Positions 17,265 to 26,222 of a stretch of 64,000 nt of DNA are shown here, in pieces. Where the stretch lies: the NCBI RefSeq assembly GCF_029888045.1, contig NZ_JARXRN010000021.1, positions 44,845 through 108,844 on the forward strand, written 5' to 3'. The position numbers and the translations under genes are program-made. The notes below the pieces were generated by a model. That model did no database searches and had not been told where the DNA came from. It saw only the letters and a program-made list of their open reading frames with translations. Position 1 is the stretch's first letter; every line of letters begins with the position of its first letter. This DNA comes from Luteimonas rhizosphaericola. Its GTDB lineage: Bacteria > Pseudomonadota > Gammaproteobacteria > Xanthomonadales > Xanthomonadaceae.

Positions 17265-17450
17265 ATGACCGCCGAACACAAGCCCACCGCGCAGGAATTC
17301 CGTCGACCGGATCGACGCATCGGCAAGCTCGTCGGGTACGGGTTCCTGGTGCTGTTCGCGCTGGCGATCACGGCGGCGGTGCTGCAGGCCACGCTGGGGA
17401 CGCCGAAGAACGGGACGCCGGAGATCCCGCCGCCGACCGGCACGCGATAG
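17265..17450 (+). CDS. small single-pass membrane protein (61 aa)
   Basis: 61 residues from ATG 17265 (agga upstream). A charged N-terminus (EFRRPDRRIGKLVG) leads into one membrane helix, YGFLVLFALAITAAVLQATL, then a short polar tail. No known family. It is divergent from the effector/immunity operon. Function unknown. Confidence 0.55.
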   Translation: MTAEHKPTAQEFRRPDRRIGKLVGYGFLVLFALAITAAVLQATLGTPKNGTPEIPPPTGTR

Positions 17451-17474
17451 GACACGGCCATCGATCCCGCGTCG

Positions 17475-17500
17475 CCCGGATAAGCGAAGCGCAGCCGGGG
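17475..17500. repeat. REP-type palindrome
   Basis: cccggataagcgaagcgcag followed by ccgggg. One isolated copy of the 'cccggataagc' family seen many times between 17.5 and 24.1 kb. Confidence 0.7.
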
Positions 17501-17654
17501 CGGGATGGGTGACGCGTACTCGCGTGCTTCGGCTTCGCCGGGTGTATCGAGCGCGAGGGGAGACGAGCGGAGCACGGCGTGGCGGGAGCGCTTGACCGGG
17601 CGCACATTGCGGGCTCGCGCATTCGTTGCGTTCGGACAACCGGGCATCCTTAGG

Positions 17655-17850
17655 TCCCGGATGCGCTGCGCTTATCCGGGCTACGGAATCGAGGGTCTGT
17701 GCCCAGCTCCGTCAGCCCTTCCGCATGTCGAGTCCCGGATGCGCTGCGCTTATCCGGGCTACGGAATCGAAGGTCTGTTCCCACCTCCGTCAGCCCTTCC
17801 GCACGTCGATCCCCCGGATGCGCTTCGCTTATCCGGGCTACGCGGTCGTG
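17655..17850. repeat. three tandem REP units, about 78-base period
   Basis: Units start at 17655, 17733 and about 17812. Each begins tcccggatgcgctgcgctta (or a close variant) and continues tccgggctac. The first two are nearly identical across 78 bases, including the spacer cagctccgtcagcccttccg. The remaining part of the 17451-17955 gap holds no gene that I can support. Confidence 0.85.
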
Positions 17851-17955
17851 CGCCCCGCCAGGTGCGGGCCGCACACGGCTGCCCGCGTGCAACCGCGGCA
17901 TGACATCCCGCGCATGGCTGCCTACAGTGCACCGCAGTCCGTACGCGAGTCCCGC

Positions 17956-19749
17956 ATGGCCGATCGCCCGACCTGGTCGCGCAGCTACTGGTTCGACCGC
18001 TGCATCCTCGCGGTGCTCATCGCGTCCACCGCGTGGCTTTCGCTCGCGCTGGCGCGCGGACCGGGCGAACTGGCGGCGATCTGGATCGGCAACGGCATCC
18101 TCGCCGGCTGGCTGCTGTCGCGGCGCACCACCACCTGGCGTGGCTACATCGCGGTCGCCTTCGTCGCCGAACTCGCGGCGCGCATGCTGGCTGGCGACGA
18201 AGCGCCCTACGCCGTCGCCATCGCCGCCTGCAACCTGATCGAAGCACTGGTCGTGGCAGGCGCGGTGCGCTGGCGGGTGTCCGACACCCGCGATCCGCGC
18301 GACTGGATGCGCATGGGCGGCATCGCCACCGCCGCCACGCTGCTGGCCTGCGCCGGCTCGGGCGCGCTGGCGGCGGGCGTGGCGCATGCCATGCACGCGC
18401 AGCCGTTCCTGCCCGCGCTGGGGCGCTGGTTCTCGGCGCACGTGGTGGGCATGGTGGTGGTGGCGACGATGACCCTGGTCGCGCAGCGCGAACGCACGCG
18501 CCTGTTCGCGCTGCGTGGCCGCACCGGCAGCCTGCTGGCGTCGCTGGCGCTGCTGGTGGCGACCACGGCGGGCGTGTTCCTCACCGACTACGCCGTGCTG
18601 TTCCTGGCCTACCCGCCGCTGCTGCTGGTGGCGGTGCAGCACCGTTTCGTGGGCGCCGGCCTGGGCGTGATCGCGATGGCGCTGGTGGCCGCCACCCTCA
18701 CCACGCTCGGACACGGCCCGCTGTGGCAGCAGGGCCTCGACGACACCGGCCGCATCGCCCTGATCCAGCTCTACATCGCCGGCGGCTGCCTGATGACGAT
18801 TCCCGTGTGCCTGGCGCTGGCCGAACGCGACCGCCTCGCCGGCCGCCTGCGTGAGAGCGAGCGCCGCTACCGCATGCTGGCCGACCACTCGCACGACGCC
18901 ATCACCCGCGTGCGCGCCGACGGCGAACGCGTCTACGTCTCGCCCGCCGCCACCGAGATGCTCGGCTGGGACGCGGACGAACTGCTGGGCTCGCGCTGGT
19001 CGATCGTGCACCCGGACGACCGCGATGCGCTGGAGCAGTCGATGGCCAGCGCACTGGCCTCGGGCGAACCGCGCACCGACCAGTACCGCCTGCGCCACCG
19101 CGAGGGGCACTACGTGTGGGTCGAGGCGGTGTCGCGCGCGATCCCCGCCGACGACGGCAGCGGCCGCACCGAGCTGATGATCAACGCCCGCAACATCAGC
19201 CGCCGGGTCGCGGCGGAACAGGCGCTGGCCGAGAGCCGGCGCGAACTGGAGCGCCAGTCGCGCGTCGACCCGCTGACCGACCTGGCCAACCGCCGCCAGT
19301 TCGACGAACGCCTGTCCCTGGCCTGCAAGCGCCTGCAGCGCCACGGCACGCCGATCGGCCTGCTGGCGATGGACATCGACCGCTTCAAGTCGATCAACGA
19401 CGGCCACGGCCACGCCACCGGCGACGCGGTACTGCAGGCCTTCGCCCGGCGCCTGTGCGAGAGCGTGCGCGAGACCGACCTGGTCGCGCGCGTGGGCGGC
19501 GACGAATTCGTGATCCTGCTCGAGGACGGATCCGCCGACGGTGCCGAGGCCGTCGCGCGCAAGGTGGTCGCGGCGATGACCGCACCGGTCGAGGCCGGCG
19601 GAAAACCGCTGGAGGTCTCGACGAGCATCGGCGTGGCGCACGCGCGCGAGCCGGTGGACCCCGCCACGCTCATGGCACGCGCCGATGCGGCGCTCTACGT
19701 CGCCAAGCAGGCCGGCCGCAACCGCTACCACGTCGCCACGCCGTACTGA
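17956..19749 (+). CDS. MASE1-PAS-GGDEF diguanylate cyclase
   Basis: 597 residues from ATG 17956; an ATG at 17914 would add 14 residues. Residues 1-285 form a MASE1-type membrane sensor of about eight helices (LAAIWIGNGILAGWLL near the start is typical). A PAS/PAC domain follows (about 300-425). The GGDEF domain has the intact active site RVGGDEFVILL, the metal-binding Asp in MDIDRFKSIND and the TSIGVA strand. It should make cyclic di-GMP, acting at the inner membrane. The allosteric inhibitory RxxD motif is not obvious before the active site. It lies between REP arrays and upstream of a hybrid kinase. Confidence 0.9.
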   Translation: MADRPTWSRSYWFDRCILAVLIASTAWLSLALARGPGELAAIWIGNGILAGWLLSRRTTTWRGYIAVAFVAELAARMLAGDEAPYAVAIAACNLIEALVVAGAVRWRVSDTRDPRDWMRMGGIATAATLLACAGSGALAAGVAHAMHAQPFLPALGRWFSAHVVGMVVVATMTLVAQRERTRLFALRGRTGSLLASLALLVATTAGVFLTDYAVLFLAYPPLLLVAVQHRFVGAGLGVIAMALVAATLTTLGHGPLWQQGLDDTGRIALIQLYIAGGCLMTIPVCLALAERDRLAGRLRESERRYRMLADHSHDAITRVRADGERVYVSPAATEMLGWDADELLGSRWSIVHPDDRDALEQSMASALASGEPRTDQYRLRHREGHYVWVEAVSRAIPADDGSGRTELMINARNISRRVAAEQALAESRRELERQSRVDPLTDLANRRQFDERLSLACKRLQRHGTPIGLLAMDIDRFKSINDGHGHATGDAVLQAFARRLCESVRETDLVARVGGDEFVILLEDGSADGAEAVARKVVAAMTAPVEAGGKPLEVSTSIGVAHAREPVDPATLMARADAALYVAKQAGRNRYHVATPY

Positions 19750-19957
19750 TCCGCGACGCCCACGCCCGCGAGCGTCCGCCGGGAACGGGCGCTCGGCGAC
19801 GCCGCGCGTCACCCGGGCGCGCCGGCCCTGCCCGCGGATCGCGGCCTGCACGACCGCACGGCCCACGCTGGTCTAGACTGCGCGGCCCACCCGCGCCCTC
19901 GCAGCGCCGTCGCGGAGCCCCGCGGCGCGATGCAGGCCCCCGCCCCGCGAGGCTGCC

Positions 19958-22768
19958 GTGCCCACATCGCGCGACCGTGACACCCCGCCCACCCGCGACG
20001 CCGAGCGCGTGCAGCTGGCCATGGCCGCTGGCGCCATCGTGGGCACCTGGTTCTGGGATGTCGCCGGCGACGCGCTGAGCGTCGACGAAGCGCTCGCACA
20101 GGCGTTCGGACTGGATCCGGCGCTGCCGCGCGAGAACCTGCGCCTGGAGCAGGTGGTCGCCACCGTGCATCCCGAGGACCAGGCCGCACTGGGCGATGCG
20201 ATCGAGGCGGTGCTCGCACGCGGCGGCCGCTACGTGCACCAGTATCGCGCCCGCGGCGCCGACGGCACCTACCGCTGGCTGGAAGCGGTGGGCCGGGTGG
20301 AGCTGGACGCCGACGGCCACCCGCTGCGCTTCCCCGGCGTGCTGATCGACATCGACGAACGCCGCCGGCTGGAGTCCGAACGCGACCAGGCGCGCAGCCT
20401 GCTCGATTCCTTCATCGAGGCGGTGCCGGGCGTGGTCTACGCCAAGGACCGCCAGGGCCGGCTGCTGATCGGCAACCGCGGCACCACCGAGCTGCTCGGC
20501 CGGCCGCCGGAGGCCTACATCGGCCGCACCGATGCCGAGCTGCTGGCCGATCCGGAGCAGGCGGCCGCAGTCATGTCCGCCGACGCGCGGGTGATGGACA
20601 GCGGGCGGGCCGAACAGCTGGAAGAAGCGGTGAGCTTCCCCGACGGCCGCAGCGCGTACTGGCTCTCGACCAAGGCCCCGCTGCGCGATGAAAGCGGCGC
20701 CGTGGTCGGCCTGGTGGGCACCTCGGTCGACATCACCGCGCGCCGCACCGCCGAGCGCCGCCACCGCGAGATCGAGGAGCGCTACCGGCTGGCGGCACAG
20801 GCCACCAACGACGCCATCTGGGACTGGCGCATGGTCGACGGCCACGTGATCTGGAACGACGCGCTGCGCACCCTGTTCGGCCACGATGCGGACCAGACCA
20901 GCGCGCAATGGTGGATCGAGCACATCCATCCCGACGACCGCGCGCGAATCGACCGCGAGATCCACGCCGTGGTCGACGGCGGCGGCAATGCCTGGAGCGG
21001 CGAATACCGCTTCCGCCGCGCCGACGGCAGCTATGCGGCGGTGTTCGACCGCGGCGCCGTGCTGCGCGACGATCGCGGCGCGCCGGTGCGGATGATCGGC
21101 GCGATGCTCGACCTCACCGCGCGCAAGCAGGCCGAAGCCGCGCTGGCCGAGCGCGAGGAGCGCCTGCGCCTGGCCACCGATGCCGGCGACCTGGGCTTCT
21201 GGGACGTGGACCTGGTGCACGACCAGCTGATCTGGCCGCCGCGCACCAAGGCCATGTTCGGCATCTCGCCGGACGTGCCGGTCAGCCTGCGCGACTTCTA
21301 CGACGGCCTGCATCCGGACGACCTCGACGCGACCAGCGCGGCGTTCGCGGCCGCCGCCGACCCCGCCCGCCGCGCCCTGTACGACGTCGAGTACCGCACC
21401 GTCGGCAAGGAGGACGGCATCGTGCGCTGGGTGGCGGCCAAGGGCCGCGGCCTGTTCGAGGACGGGCGCTGCGTGCGCGTGGTGGGCGTGGCGATCGACG
21501 TCACCGCGCGCAAGGCCAGCGAGGCGCGCCTGCAGGAACTCAACGAACGGCTCGAGGCGCGCGTGGCCGAGGAGATCGCCGGGCGCGCGCAGGTGGAGGA
21601 CGCCCTGCGCCAGGCGCAGAAGATGGAGGCGGTGGGCCAGCTCACCGGCGGCATCGCGCACGACTTCAACAACATGCTGGCCACCGTGATCGGCCCGCTG
21701 GATGCGCTGGCCCGGCGCCTGGGCGACGGCGACCCGCGCAACAAGCGCTACGTGGACCTCGCCCTCAACGGCGCCACCCGCGCCGCGCAGCTCACCCAGC
21801 GCCTGCTCGCGTTCTCGCGCCAGCAGCCGCTGCAGCCCGTGGCGCTGGACCCCAACCGGCTGGTGGCGGGCATGTCGAGCCTGCTCACGCATTCACTGGG
21901 CAGCAGCGTGCAGCTGGAGACGGTGCTGGCCGCCGGCATCTGGTGGATCAACGCCGACGAGAACCAGCTGGAGAACGTGATCCTCAACCTCGCCGTCAAC
22001 GCGCGCGACGCGATGCCCGACGGCGGCCGGCTCACGGTGGAAACCGCCAACTGCGACCTCGACCATCGCTACGCCGCCGAGCACGCCGGCGTGCAGGCCG
22101 GGCAGTACGTGATGATCGCGGTGACCGACACCGGCGCCGGCATGCCGCCGGAAGTGATGGCCAAGGCCTTCGATCCGTTCTTCACCACCAAGGAAGTCGG
22201 GCGCGGCACGGGGCTTGGGCTGTCGCAGGTGTACGGCTTCGTCAAGCAGTCCGCGGGGCACGTCAAGATCTATTCGGAAGTCGGCCAGGGCACCACGGTG
22301 AAGGTGTACCTGCCGCGGCTGCTGCGGCGCCCGCAGCCGCAGGCCGACGCGCCCGCGCGCGCATCGACCGCGCTGCCGCTGGGCGATGCGCAGGAACTGG
22401 TGCTGGTGGTGGAGGACGAGCCGGCGGTGCGCGAGTTCTCGGTGCAGGTGCTGCAGGACCTGGGCTATCGCGTGCTCGAAGCCGACGGCGCCGAGGCGGC
22501 GCTGCGCCTGCTCGAGGCGCATCCGGACATCGCCCTGCTCTTCACCGACGTGATCATGCCCGGCCTCAACGGCCGCCAGCTGGCCGACCGCGCGCGCGAG
22601 ACGCGACCCGACCTCAAGGTGCTGTTCACCACCGGCTACAGCCGCAACGCGGTGGTGCACAACGGCGTGCTCGACCCCGGCGTGCACCTGATCGGCAAGC
22701 CCTTCACCGCCGAAGACCTCGCCCAGCGCGTGCGCGCGGTGATCGACGGACTGGCGCCGCTGCGGTAG
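19958..22768 (+). CDS. hybrid sensor histidine kinase: four PAS domains, kinase core, receiver
   Basis: 936 residues. The start is GTG 19958 with GAGG 7 bases upstream. Four PAS/PAC units lie at about 20-135, 145-262, 272-390 and 400-518, ending in typical ID(I/V)(D/T) motifs. A coiled coil (about 520-555) precedes HisKA with His568 (GGIAHDFNNMLA). The HATPase domain has NLAVNARDAM and GTGLGLSQVYGF. The C-terminal receiver (about 814-932) has Asp864 in LLFTDVIMPGLNG. There is no membrane segment, so it reads cytoplasmic signals. Its output is probably passed to another protein, perhaps the receiver encoded at 23244. Confidence 0.93.
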   Translation: MPTSRDRDTPPTRDAERVQLAMAAGAIVGTWFWDVAGDALSVDEALAQAFGLDPALPRENLRLEQVVATVHPEDQAALGDAIEAVLARGGRYVHQYRARGADGTYRWLEAVGRVELDADGHPLRFPGVLIDIDERRRLESERDQARSLLDSFIEAVPGVVYAKDRQGRLLIGNRGTTELLGRPPEAYIGRTDAELLADPEQAAAVMSADARVMDSGRAEQLEEAVSFPDGRSAYWLSTKAPLRDESGAVVGLVGTSVDITARRTAERRHREIEERYRLAAQATNDAIWDWRMVDGHVIWNDALRTLFGHDADQTSAQWWIEHIHPDDRARIDREIHAVVDGGGNAWSGEYRFRRADGSYAAVFDRGAVLRDDRGAPVRMIGAMLDLTARKQAEAALAEREERLRLATDAGDLGFWDVDLVHDQLIWPPRTKAMFGISPDVPVSLRDFYDGLHPDDLDATSAAFAAAADPARRALYDVEYRTVGKEDGIVRWVAAKGRGLFEDGRCVRVVGVAIDVTARKASEARLQELNERLEARVAEEIAGRAQVEDALRQAQKMEAVGQLTGGIAHDFNNMLATVIGPLDALARRLGDGDPRNKRYVDLALNGATRAAQLTQRLLAFSRQQPLQPVALDPNRLVAGMSSLLTHSLGSSVQLETVLAAGIWWINADENQLENVILNLAVNARDAMPDGGRLTVETANCDLDHRYAAEHAGVQAGQYVMIAVTDTGAGMPPEVMAKAFDPFFTTKEVGRGTGLGLSQVYGFVKQSAGHVKIYSEVGQGTTVKVYLPRLLRRPQPQADAPARASTALPLGDAQELVLVVEDEPAVREFSVQVLQDLGYRVLEADGAEAALRLLEAHPDIALLFTDVIMPGLNGRQLADRARETRPDLKVLFTTGYSRNAVVHNGVLDPGVHLIGKPFTAEDLAQRVRAVIDGLAPLR

Positions 22769-22810
22769 GGGCGCGCGCCGGCGGGACGCCCCGGTGATGG
22801 CGCGACCAGC

Positions 22811-22845
22811 CCCGGATGCGGCCTTCGGCCTTATCCGGGCTACGC
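22811..22845. repeat. REP palindrome
   Basis: cccggatgcggccttcggcc then ttatccgggctac. It is the inverted-orientation member of the REP family; the same string recurs four times in the 23.6-24.1 kb array. Confidence 0.8.
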
Positions 22846-22875
22846 GATCCGGGCAACTCGACTGCGTCGGATCGC

Positions 22876-22906
22876 GTCGCCCGGCCAAGCGAAGCGCATC
22901 CTGGGC
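22876..22906. repeat. REP palindrome, diverged
   Basis: gtcgcccggccaagcgaagc then gcatcctgggc, a mutated copy of the forward-orientation REP. Confidence 0.65.
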
Positions 22907-22974
22907 CACGCCCACCCTCCGGAACGCCCCATGCCCGAACCCCGATGCGACTCCGCCCATCGAGGCGACGCTCC

Positions 22975-23005
22975 CGTAGCCCGGATAAGCGAAGCGCATC
23001 CGGGG
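22975..23005. repeat. REP palindrome
   Basis: cgtagcccggataagcgaag then cgcatccgggg, a clean forward-orientation copy. The gap 22769-23243 holds these three REPs and no gene that I can support. Confidence 0.8.
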
Positions 23006-23243
23006 TGCACCGCGTCGCCAACATCATTCTCCGCCCGCGCGCCCCTGCACACCCGCCTCCCCATGCACTCTCGCCTCCCCAGGTCCCCCGCAGCCCACGC
23101 ATCCGCTGCCGAGGCACGTCGCGCCGGCCATTGACGCAATCATCACATCCCGGTGCGAGATGCTGCCGCCCCGCGGTGCACGCCGGGGATGCGTCGCCCG
23201 TCCGGGCATGCGGCCTGCACCCGCCTATCCACGAGGGGACACG

Positions 23244-23597
23244 ATGCGCAACCCGGCGGTGCTGTTGGTGGACGACGAATTCGCCATCGTCGAACTGGTG
23301 GGCGACGAGCTCTCCGACATGGGCTATGACGTGGTCACCGCGCGCTCCGGCGTCGAGGCCCTGGACCACATGGCGACGGGCAAGACCTTCGATTTCATCG
23401 TCAGCGACGTGAGCATGCCCGAGGGCGTCTCCGGCGTGGATGTCGCCCGCCGCGCGCGCGAGCTGCAGCCGCAGGCGCGGGTGATCCTGTCCTCCGGCCG
23501 CACCCGCGCCCAGCTGCCCGAGATTCCCGACGACGCGCAGTTCCTCGCCAAGCCCTATCGCCTGACGCAGCTGCTGGAACTGCTGGCGCCGGCCTAG
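23244..23597 (+). CDS. single-domain response regulator
   Basis: 117 residues from ATG 23244, with Shine-Dalgarno gagggga. One receiver domain only: acidic pair in LLVDDEF, phospho-acceptor Asp in FIVSDVSMPEG, Ser/Thr position in VILSSGRT and Lys in FLAKPYR. It has no output domain. It follows the hybrid kinase on the same strand, 475 bases later, and could receive phosphate from it, but a REP-containing gap separates them. Not closely similar to the receiver at 5720. Confidence 0.88.
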   Translation: MRNPAVLLVDDEFAIVELVGDELSDMGYDVVTARSGVEALDHMATGKTFDFIVSDVSMPEGVSGVDVARRARELQPQARVILSSGRTRAQLPEIPDDAQFLAKPYRLTQLLELLAPA

Positions 23598-23626
23598 GCA
23601 CCCGCGATGCGCGCGTCGCCGCGTCG

Positions 23627-24132
23627 CCCGTAGCCCGGGTAAGCGGAGCGCACCCGGGAAAGCCTTCGCCCCATCGACGGATGCCCCGCGAACCCGGATG
23701 CGGCCTTCGGCCTTATCCGAGCGACGCAGGGGCCGCGTCGCGTAACCGGGTAAGCGAAGCGCACCCGGGGAAGCCTTCGCCCATACACGGGGGAGGCCTT
23801 CGCCCCATTGATCCACATGCCCCGGCAACCCCGGATGCGGCCTTCGGCCTTATCCGGGCTACGCAAGCGCCGTCGCGTAGCCGGGGTAAGCGAAGCGCAC
23901 CCTGGGAGGCCTTCGCCCCATCGATCCACATGCCCCGGCAACCCCGGATGCGGCCTTCGGCCTTATCCGGGCTACGCAAGCGCCGTCGCGTAGCCCGGGT
24001 AAGCGAAGCGCACCCGGGGAAGCCTTCGCCCATCGATCCGGATGTCCCGCGAACCCGGATGCGGCCTTCGGCCTTATCCGGGCTACACAAGCGCCGTCGC
24101 GTAGCCCGGGTAAGCGGAGCGCACCCGGGGAT
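23627..24132. repeat. REPIN-type array (about 4.5 copies of a paired inverted REP)
   Basis: Forward REPs (gtagcccgggtaagcgaagc gcacccggg and variants) start near 23629, 23741, 23876, 23991 and 24101. Between them lie inverted REPs (ccggatgcggccttcggcct tatccgggctac) near 23694, 23830, 23944 and 24054. The spacers are also similar (agccttcgcccatcgatccaca). The repeat period is 110-135 bases. The array lies between a receiver gene and the glycosylase gene, both of which point into it. No gene lies inside. Confidence 0.9.
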
Positions 24133-24186
24133 GCCGGCGGCCGCCTCGCACCACTACCTCGCACCACACCTCGCCCCCCCTCGCCC

Positions 24187-24771
24187 CTACCCCAGCGGCG
24201 TCCGCCACCGCCATGGAAAATCGATCGCCTTTGAGATCCCCACCCGCGGCCCGATACGCGGCTCCGCCGGTGGTGGCATGCCGTCGGTGACGATGCGCAC
24301 GCCGCGGTCGCCGGTCACGAGGTCCGCGCCGTCGTGCGCGCGGGTGAGGCCCATCGCCTGCGACAGCTTGCCCGGCCCGTTGGCGAGGTCGCGGTCGCGC
24401 CGAGCCGCCGGCCGCAGCGCGCGCATGCGTTCGAGCCCGGCGATCGGCTCGATCGCGCGCAGCAGCACGCCGGCGCCCTCGCCCACCTCGCCGCACACCG
24501 CATTGCTGCCCCAGTGCAGGCCGTAGATGAAGTACACGTACAAGTGGCCGGGCTCGCCGAACATGGTCGCGTTGCGCGGCGTTTGGCCGCGGAACGAATG
24601 CGCGGCCGGATCCTCCGCGCCGGCGTAAGCCTCGACCTCGACGATGCGCCCGGCGCGGCCGTCGTCGTGCACCAGCAGCTTGTTGAGCAGTTCCGGCGCC
24701 ACCTCGGCCGGGTGCCGGCGGTAGAAGTCCCGCGGCAGCGGCGCCCAGGGGTCAGGCGTCGTCGTCGACAC
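24187..24771 (-). CDS. DNA-3-methyladenine glycosylase, AAG/MPG family
   Basis: 194 residues, a normal length for bacterial AAG proteins. It removes alkylated purines such as 3-methyladenine as the first step of base excision repair. Family marks: LPRDFYRRHPAEVAPELLNK at the start, VEVEAYAGAEDPAAHS with the catalytic Glu, RNATMFGEPGHLYVYFIYG with the intercalating Tyr region, LLRAIEP and NGPGKLSQAMG. Its start overlaps the end of a 71-residue gene by 20 bases, so the two are likely translated together. Confidence 0.93.
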   Translation of the reverse strand: MSTTTPDPWAPLPRDFYRRHPAEVAPELLNKLLVHDDGRAGRIVEVEAYAGAEDPAAHSFRGQTPRNATMFGEPGHLYVYFIYGLHWGSNAVCGEVGEGAGVLLRAIEPIAGLERMRALRPAARRDRDLANGPGKLSQAMGLTRAHDGADLVTGDRGVRIVTDGMPPPAEPRIGPRVGISKAIDFPWRWRTPLG

Positions 24772-24967
24772 GTTCCACCATCGCCTGCACGCGGCTGCGC
24801 ACCCATTCGCGCTCGGCCGGCTCGACTTCGCGGCACAGCGCGTCGGCGCGATCCTGCACGGCGTCGAAGAAGGTCTCCATGTCCTGCCGCAGCAGCGGCA
24901 GTTCGGCGTCGATCTGCGCCAGCCGCTGTTCGATCGCGGGCCGGTCGAGCTTGGGAACGGGCTTCAT
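24752..24967 (-). CDS. hypothetical helical protein (71 aa)
   Basis: 71 residues from ATG 24967: MKPVPKLDRPAIEQRLAQID and so on to VERVDDDA. Almost wholly helical and charged, probably a short coiled-coil or helical hairpin. No family is recognised. The last 20 bases overlap the glycosylase gene, pointing to translational coupling and perhaps a shared job, but no function can be assigned. Confidence 0.65.
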   Translation of the reverse strand: MKPVPKLDRPAIEQRLAQIDAELPLLRQDMETFFDAVQDRADALCREVEPAEREWVRSRVQAMVERVDDDA

Positions 24968-25020
24968 GGCGCGATGATCGCCCCGGCGGCGTGGGGTGCG
25001 CGTCAACTCCGGCGCTGCCC

Positions 25021-25407
25021 TCAGCCGCGCAGTTTCAGCATCGGCTGTTCGTCCAGCGTGCCGTCCTCGCGGATCACCACGTGGCGGGTGTTGTCCTGGT
25101 CGAACAGCACCGGGATGGGCGGCTGGAACAGCGGCCGGCGCACGAAGGCCAGCCGCCAGCGGAAGATCTCCATCGCCTCCAGCGTGACCAGCTGCGGCGG
25201 CGTGAGCCCGGCCCGCAGCAGCTCCGGCGCGGTGGGCTGCGCGTCCTTGCGGCGCTCCTGCCCGCGCGGCGGCGCGGCGGGACGCGGCGAAGACGCCTCG
25301 GGCGTGACGGCACCGACCAGGCGTGGCGCAGGCGCGGCCGCAACGGCCGGAGCCTGGGACGGCCAGGGGCCGGGAATGACGGTGCCTTCGGTCTGCAAGC
25401 TGAGCAT
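25021..25407 (-). CDS. hypothetical protein with Pro/Ala-rich N-terminus (128 aa)
   Basis: 128 residues from ATG 25407: MLSLQTEGTVIPGPWPSQAP. Residues 15-60 are low-complexity Pro/Ala/Arg. The second half looks folded: PELLRAGLTPPQLVTLEAME, FRWRLAFVRRPLFQPPIPVL and a beta tail (RHVVIREDGTLDEQPMLKL). No known family is recognised. The frame stays open upstream to 25662 but without protein-like sequence. It is located upstream of the 71-residue gene on the same strand. Confidence 0.6.
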   Translation of the reverse strand: MLSLQTEGTVIPGPWPSQAPAVAAAPAPRLVGAVTPEASSPRPAAPPRGQERRKDAQPTAPELLRAGLTPPQLVTLEAMEIFRWRLAFVRRPLFQPPIPVLFDQDNTRHVVIREDGTLDEQPMLKLRG

Positions 25408-25737
25408 GGTGGAATCTCTGGACGGCCCAGGGGCCGGACGATGCGTCCGCCGGGACCTCCGGCGGGGCGCACAGGCCCCATGCAAAGCCTGTGCCATCGG
25501 CCCGCAGACCTGAAAGCCGACGCTCTTCAACGAGGCGCGCCCTTGTGTTCCTTCCCCTGGTTCACGCGGCATTGCGCCTGTCCCACGCGTGGAAGGTGGC
25601 CCGCAGGCCCGAATGGGCAATGCGACAACGCGTCGGAAAGCGTTCCCCTCCGCCGTCGGCACCGCCCATCCATTAAAGGGCGCGATGCTCCGCAGCGCGG
25701 AGGCAGCACACGCCTGATCTTCTCGCCGGGCCGCCCT
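25408..25737. other. intergenic region without a supported gene
   Basis: 330 bases. A GC hairpin (ccgccggg / ccggcgg) lies near 25448-25465. A diverged inverted copy of the 'gcgcaatgcc' intergenic repeat lies at about 25566-25603. No convincing gene or RNA is seen. Confidence 0.5.
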
Positions 25738-26115
25738 CTAGAAGCTGTTGACGTGCAGGATGTTCCCGTCCGGATCCTTGAACCAGATCCCAGCGAACCC
25801 CTCGTCCAGGTGCACCCCGGCCTCGATCCGCAGCCCCATCTCCGGATATTCCTCCATCCGCACGCCCTTGCCGCGCAGGTCCGCGGCGATCGCCGCCACG
25901 TCCCCGCCCCCGCTCCACACCACCGCATTGCCCGTGCCGGGCCGCAGCCCCTTCGACGGATACACCACCAGCCAGGTGTCGCCGGTGCGGAAGGTCAGCA
26001 CGCCCTCGCCCCCGTCGCCATCCAGTTCCAGCCCGAGGGTGTCCGCATAGAACCGGCGCGCGCGGTCGAGGTCGCTCACGGCGACGATGGCGGACGAGGT
26101 CTTGTGTTTGAGCAT
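25738..26115 (-). CDS. VOC (glyoxalase/bleomycin-resistance) family protein
   Basis: 125 residues from ATG 26115 (GGAG 7 bases upstream). One VOC module made of two babbab repeats: SAIVAVSDLDRARRFYADTL at the start and AGIWFKDPDGNILHVNSF at the end. The conserved FYADTLGLEL and DPDGN(I)L signatures are present. A Glu in the first half (EGVLTF region) and one or two in the second could be metal ligands. The substrate cannot be told. A second, distinct VOC gene lies 107 bases upstream on the same strand. Confidence 0.88.
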   Translation of the reverse strand: MLKHKTSSAIVAVSDLDRARRFYADTLGLELDGDGGEGVLTFRTGDTWLVVYPSKGLRPGTGNAVVWSGGGDVAAIAADLRGKGVRMEEYPEMGLRIEAGVHLDEGFAGIWFKDPDGNILHVNSF

Positions 26116-26222
26116 GATGGCGCTCCAGTGGGTTGGAAACACGATGCGGGTCAGTCGCGGGGCTGCGGTGGCGTCCATCCAGTGGCCACGATCGCCCGGC
26201 TGCGCGGGGGAAGCCTTGCGCC

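Noticed and set aside
23627..24132. CRISPR array
   Set aside because: The repeats are palindromic REP doublets in alternating orientation and the spacers are near-copies of each other; no cas genes.
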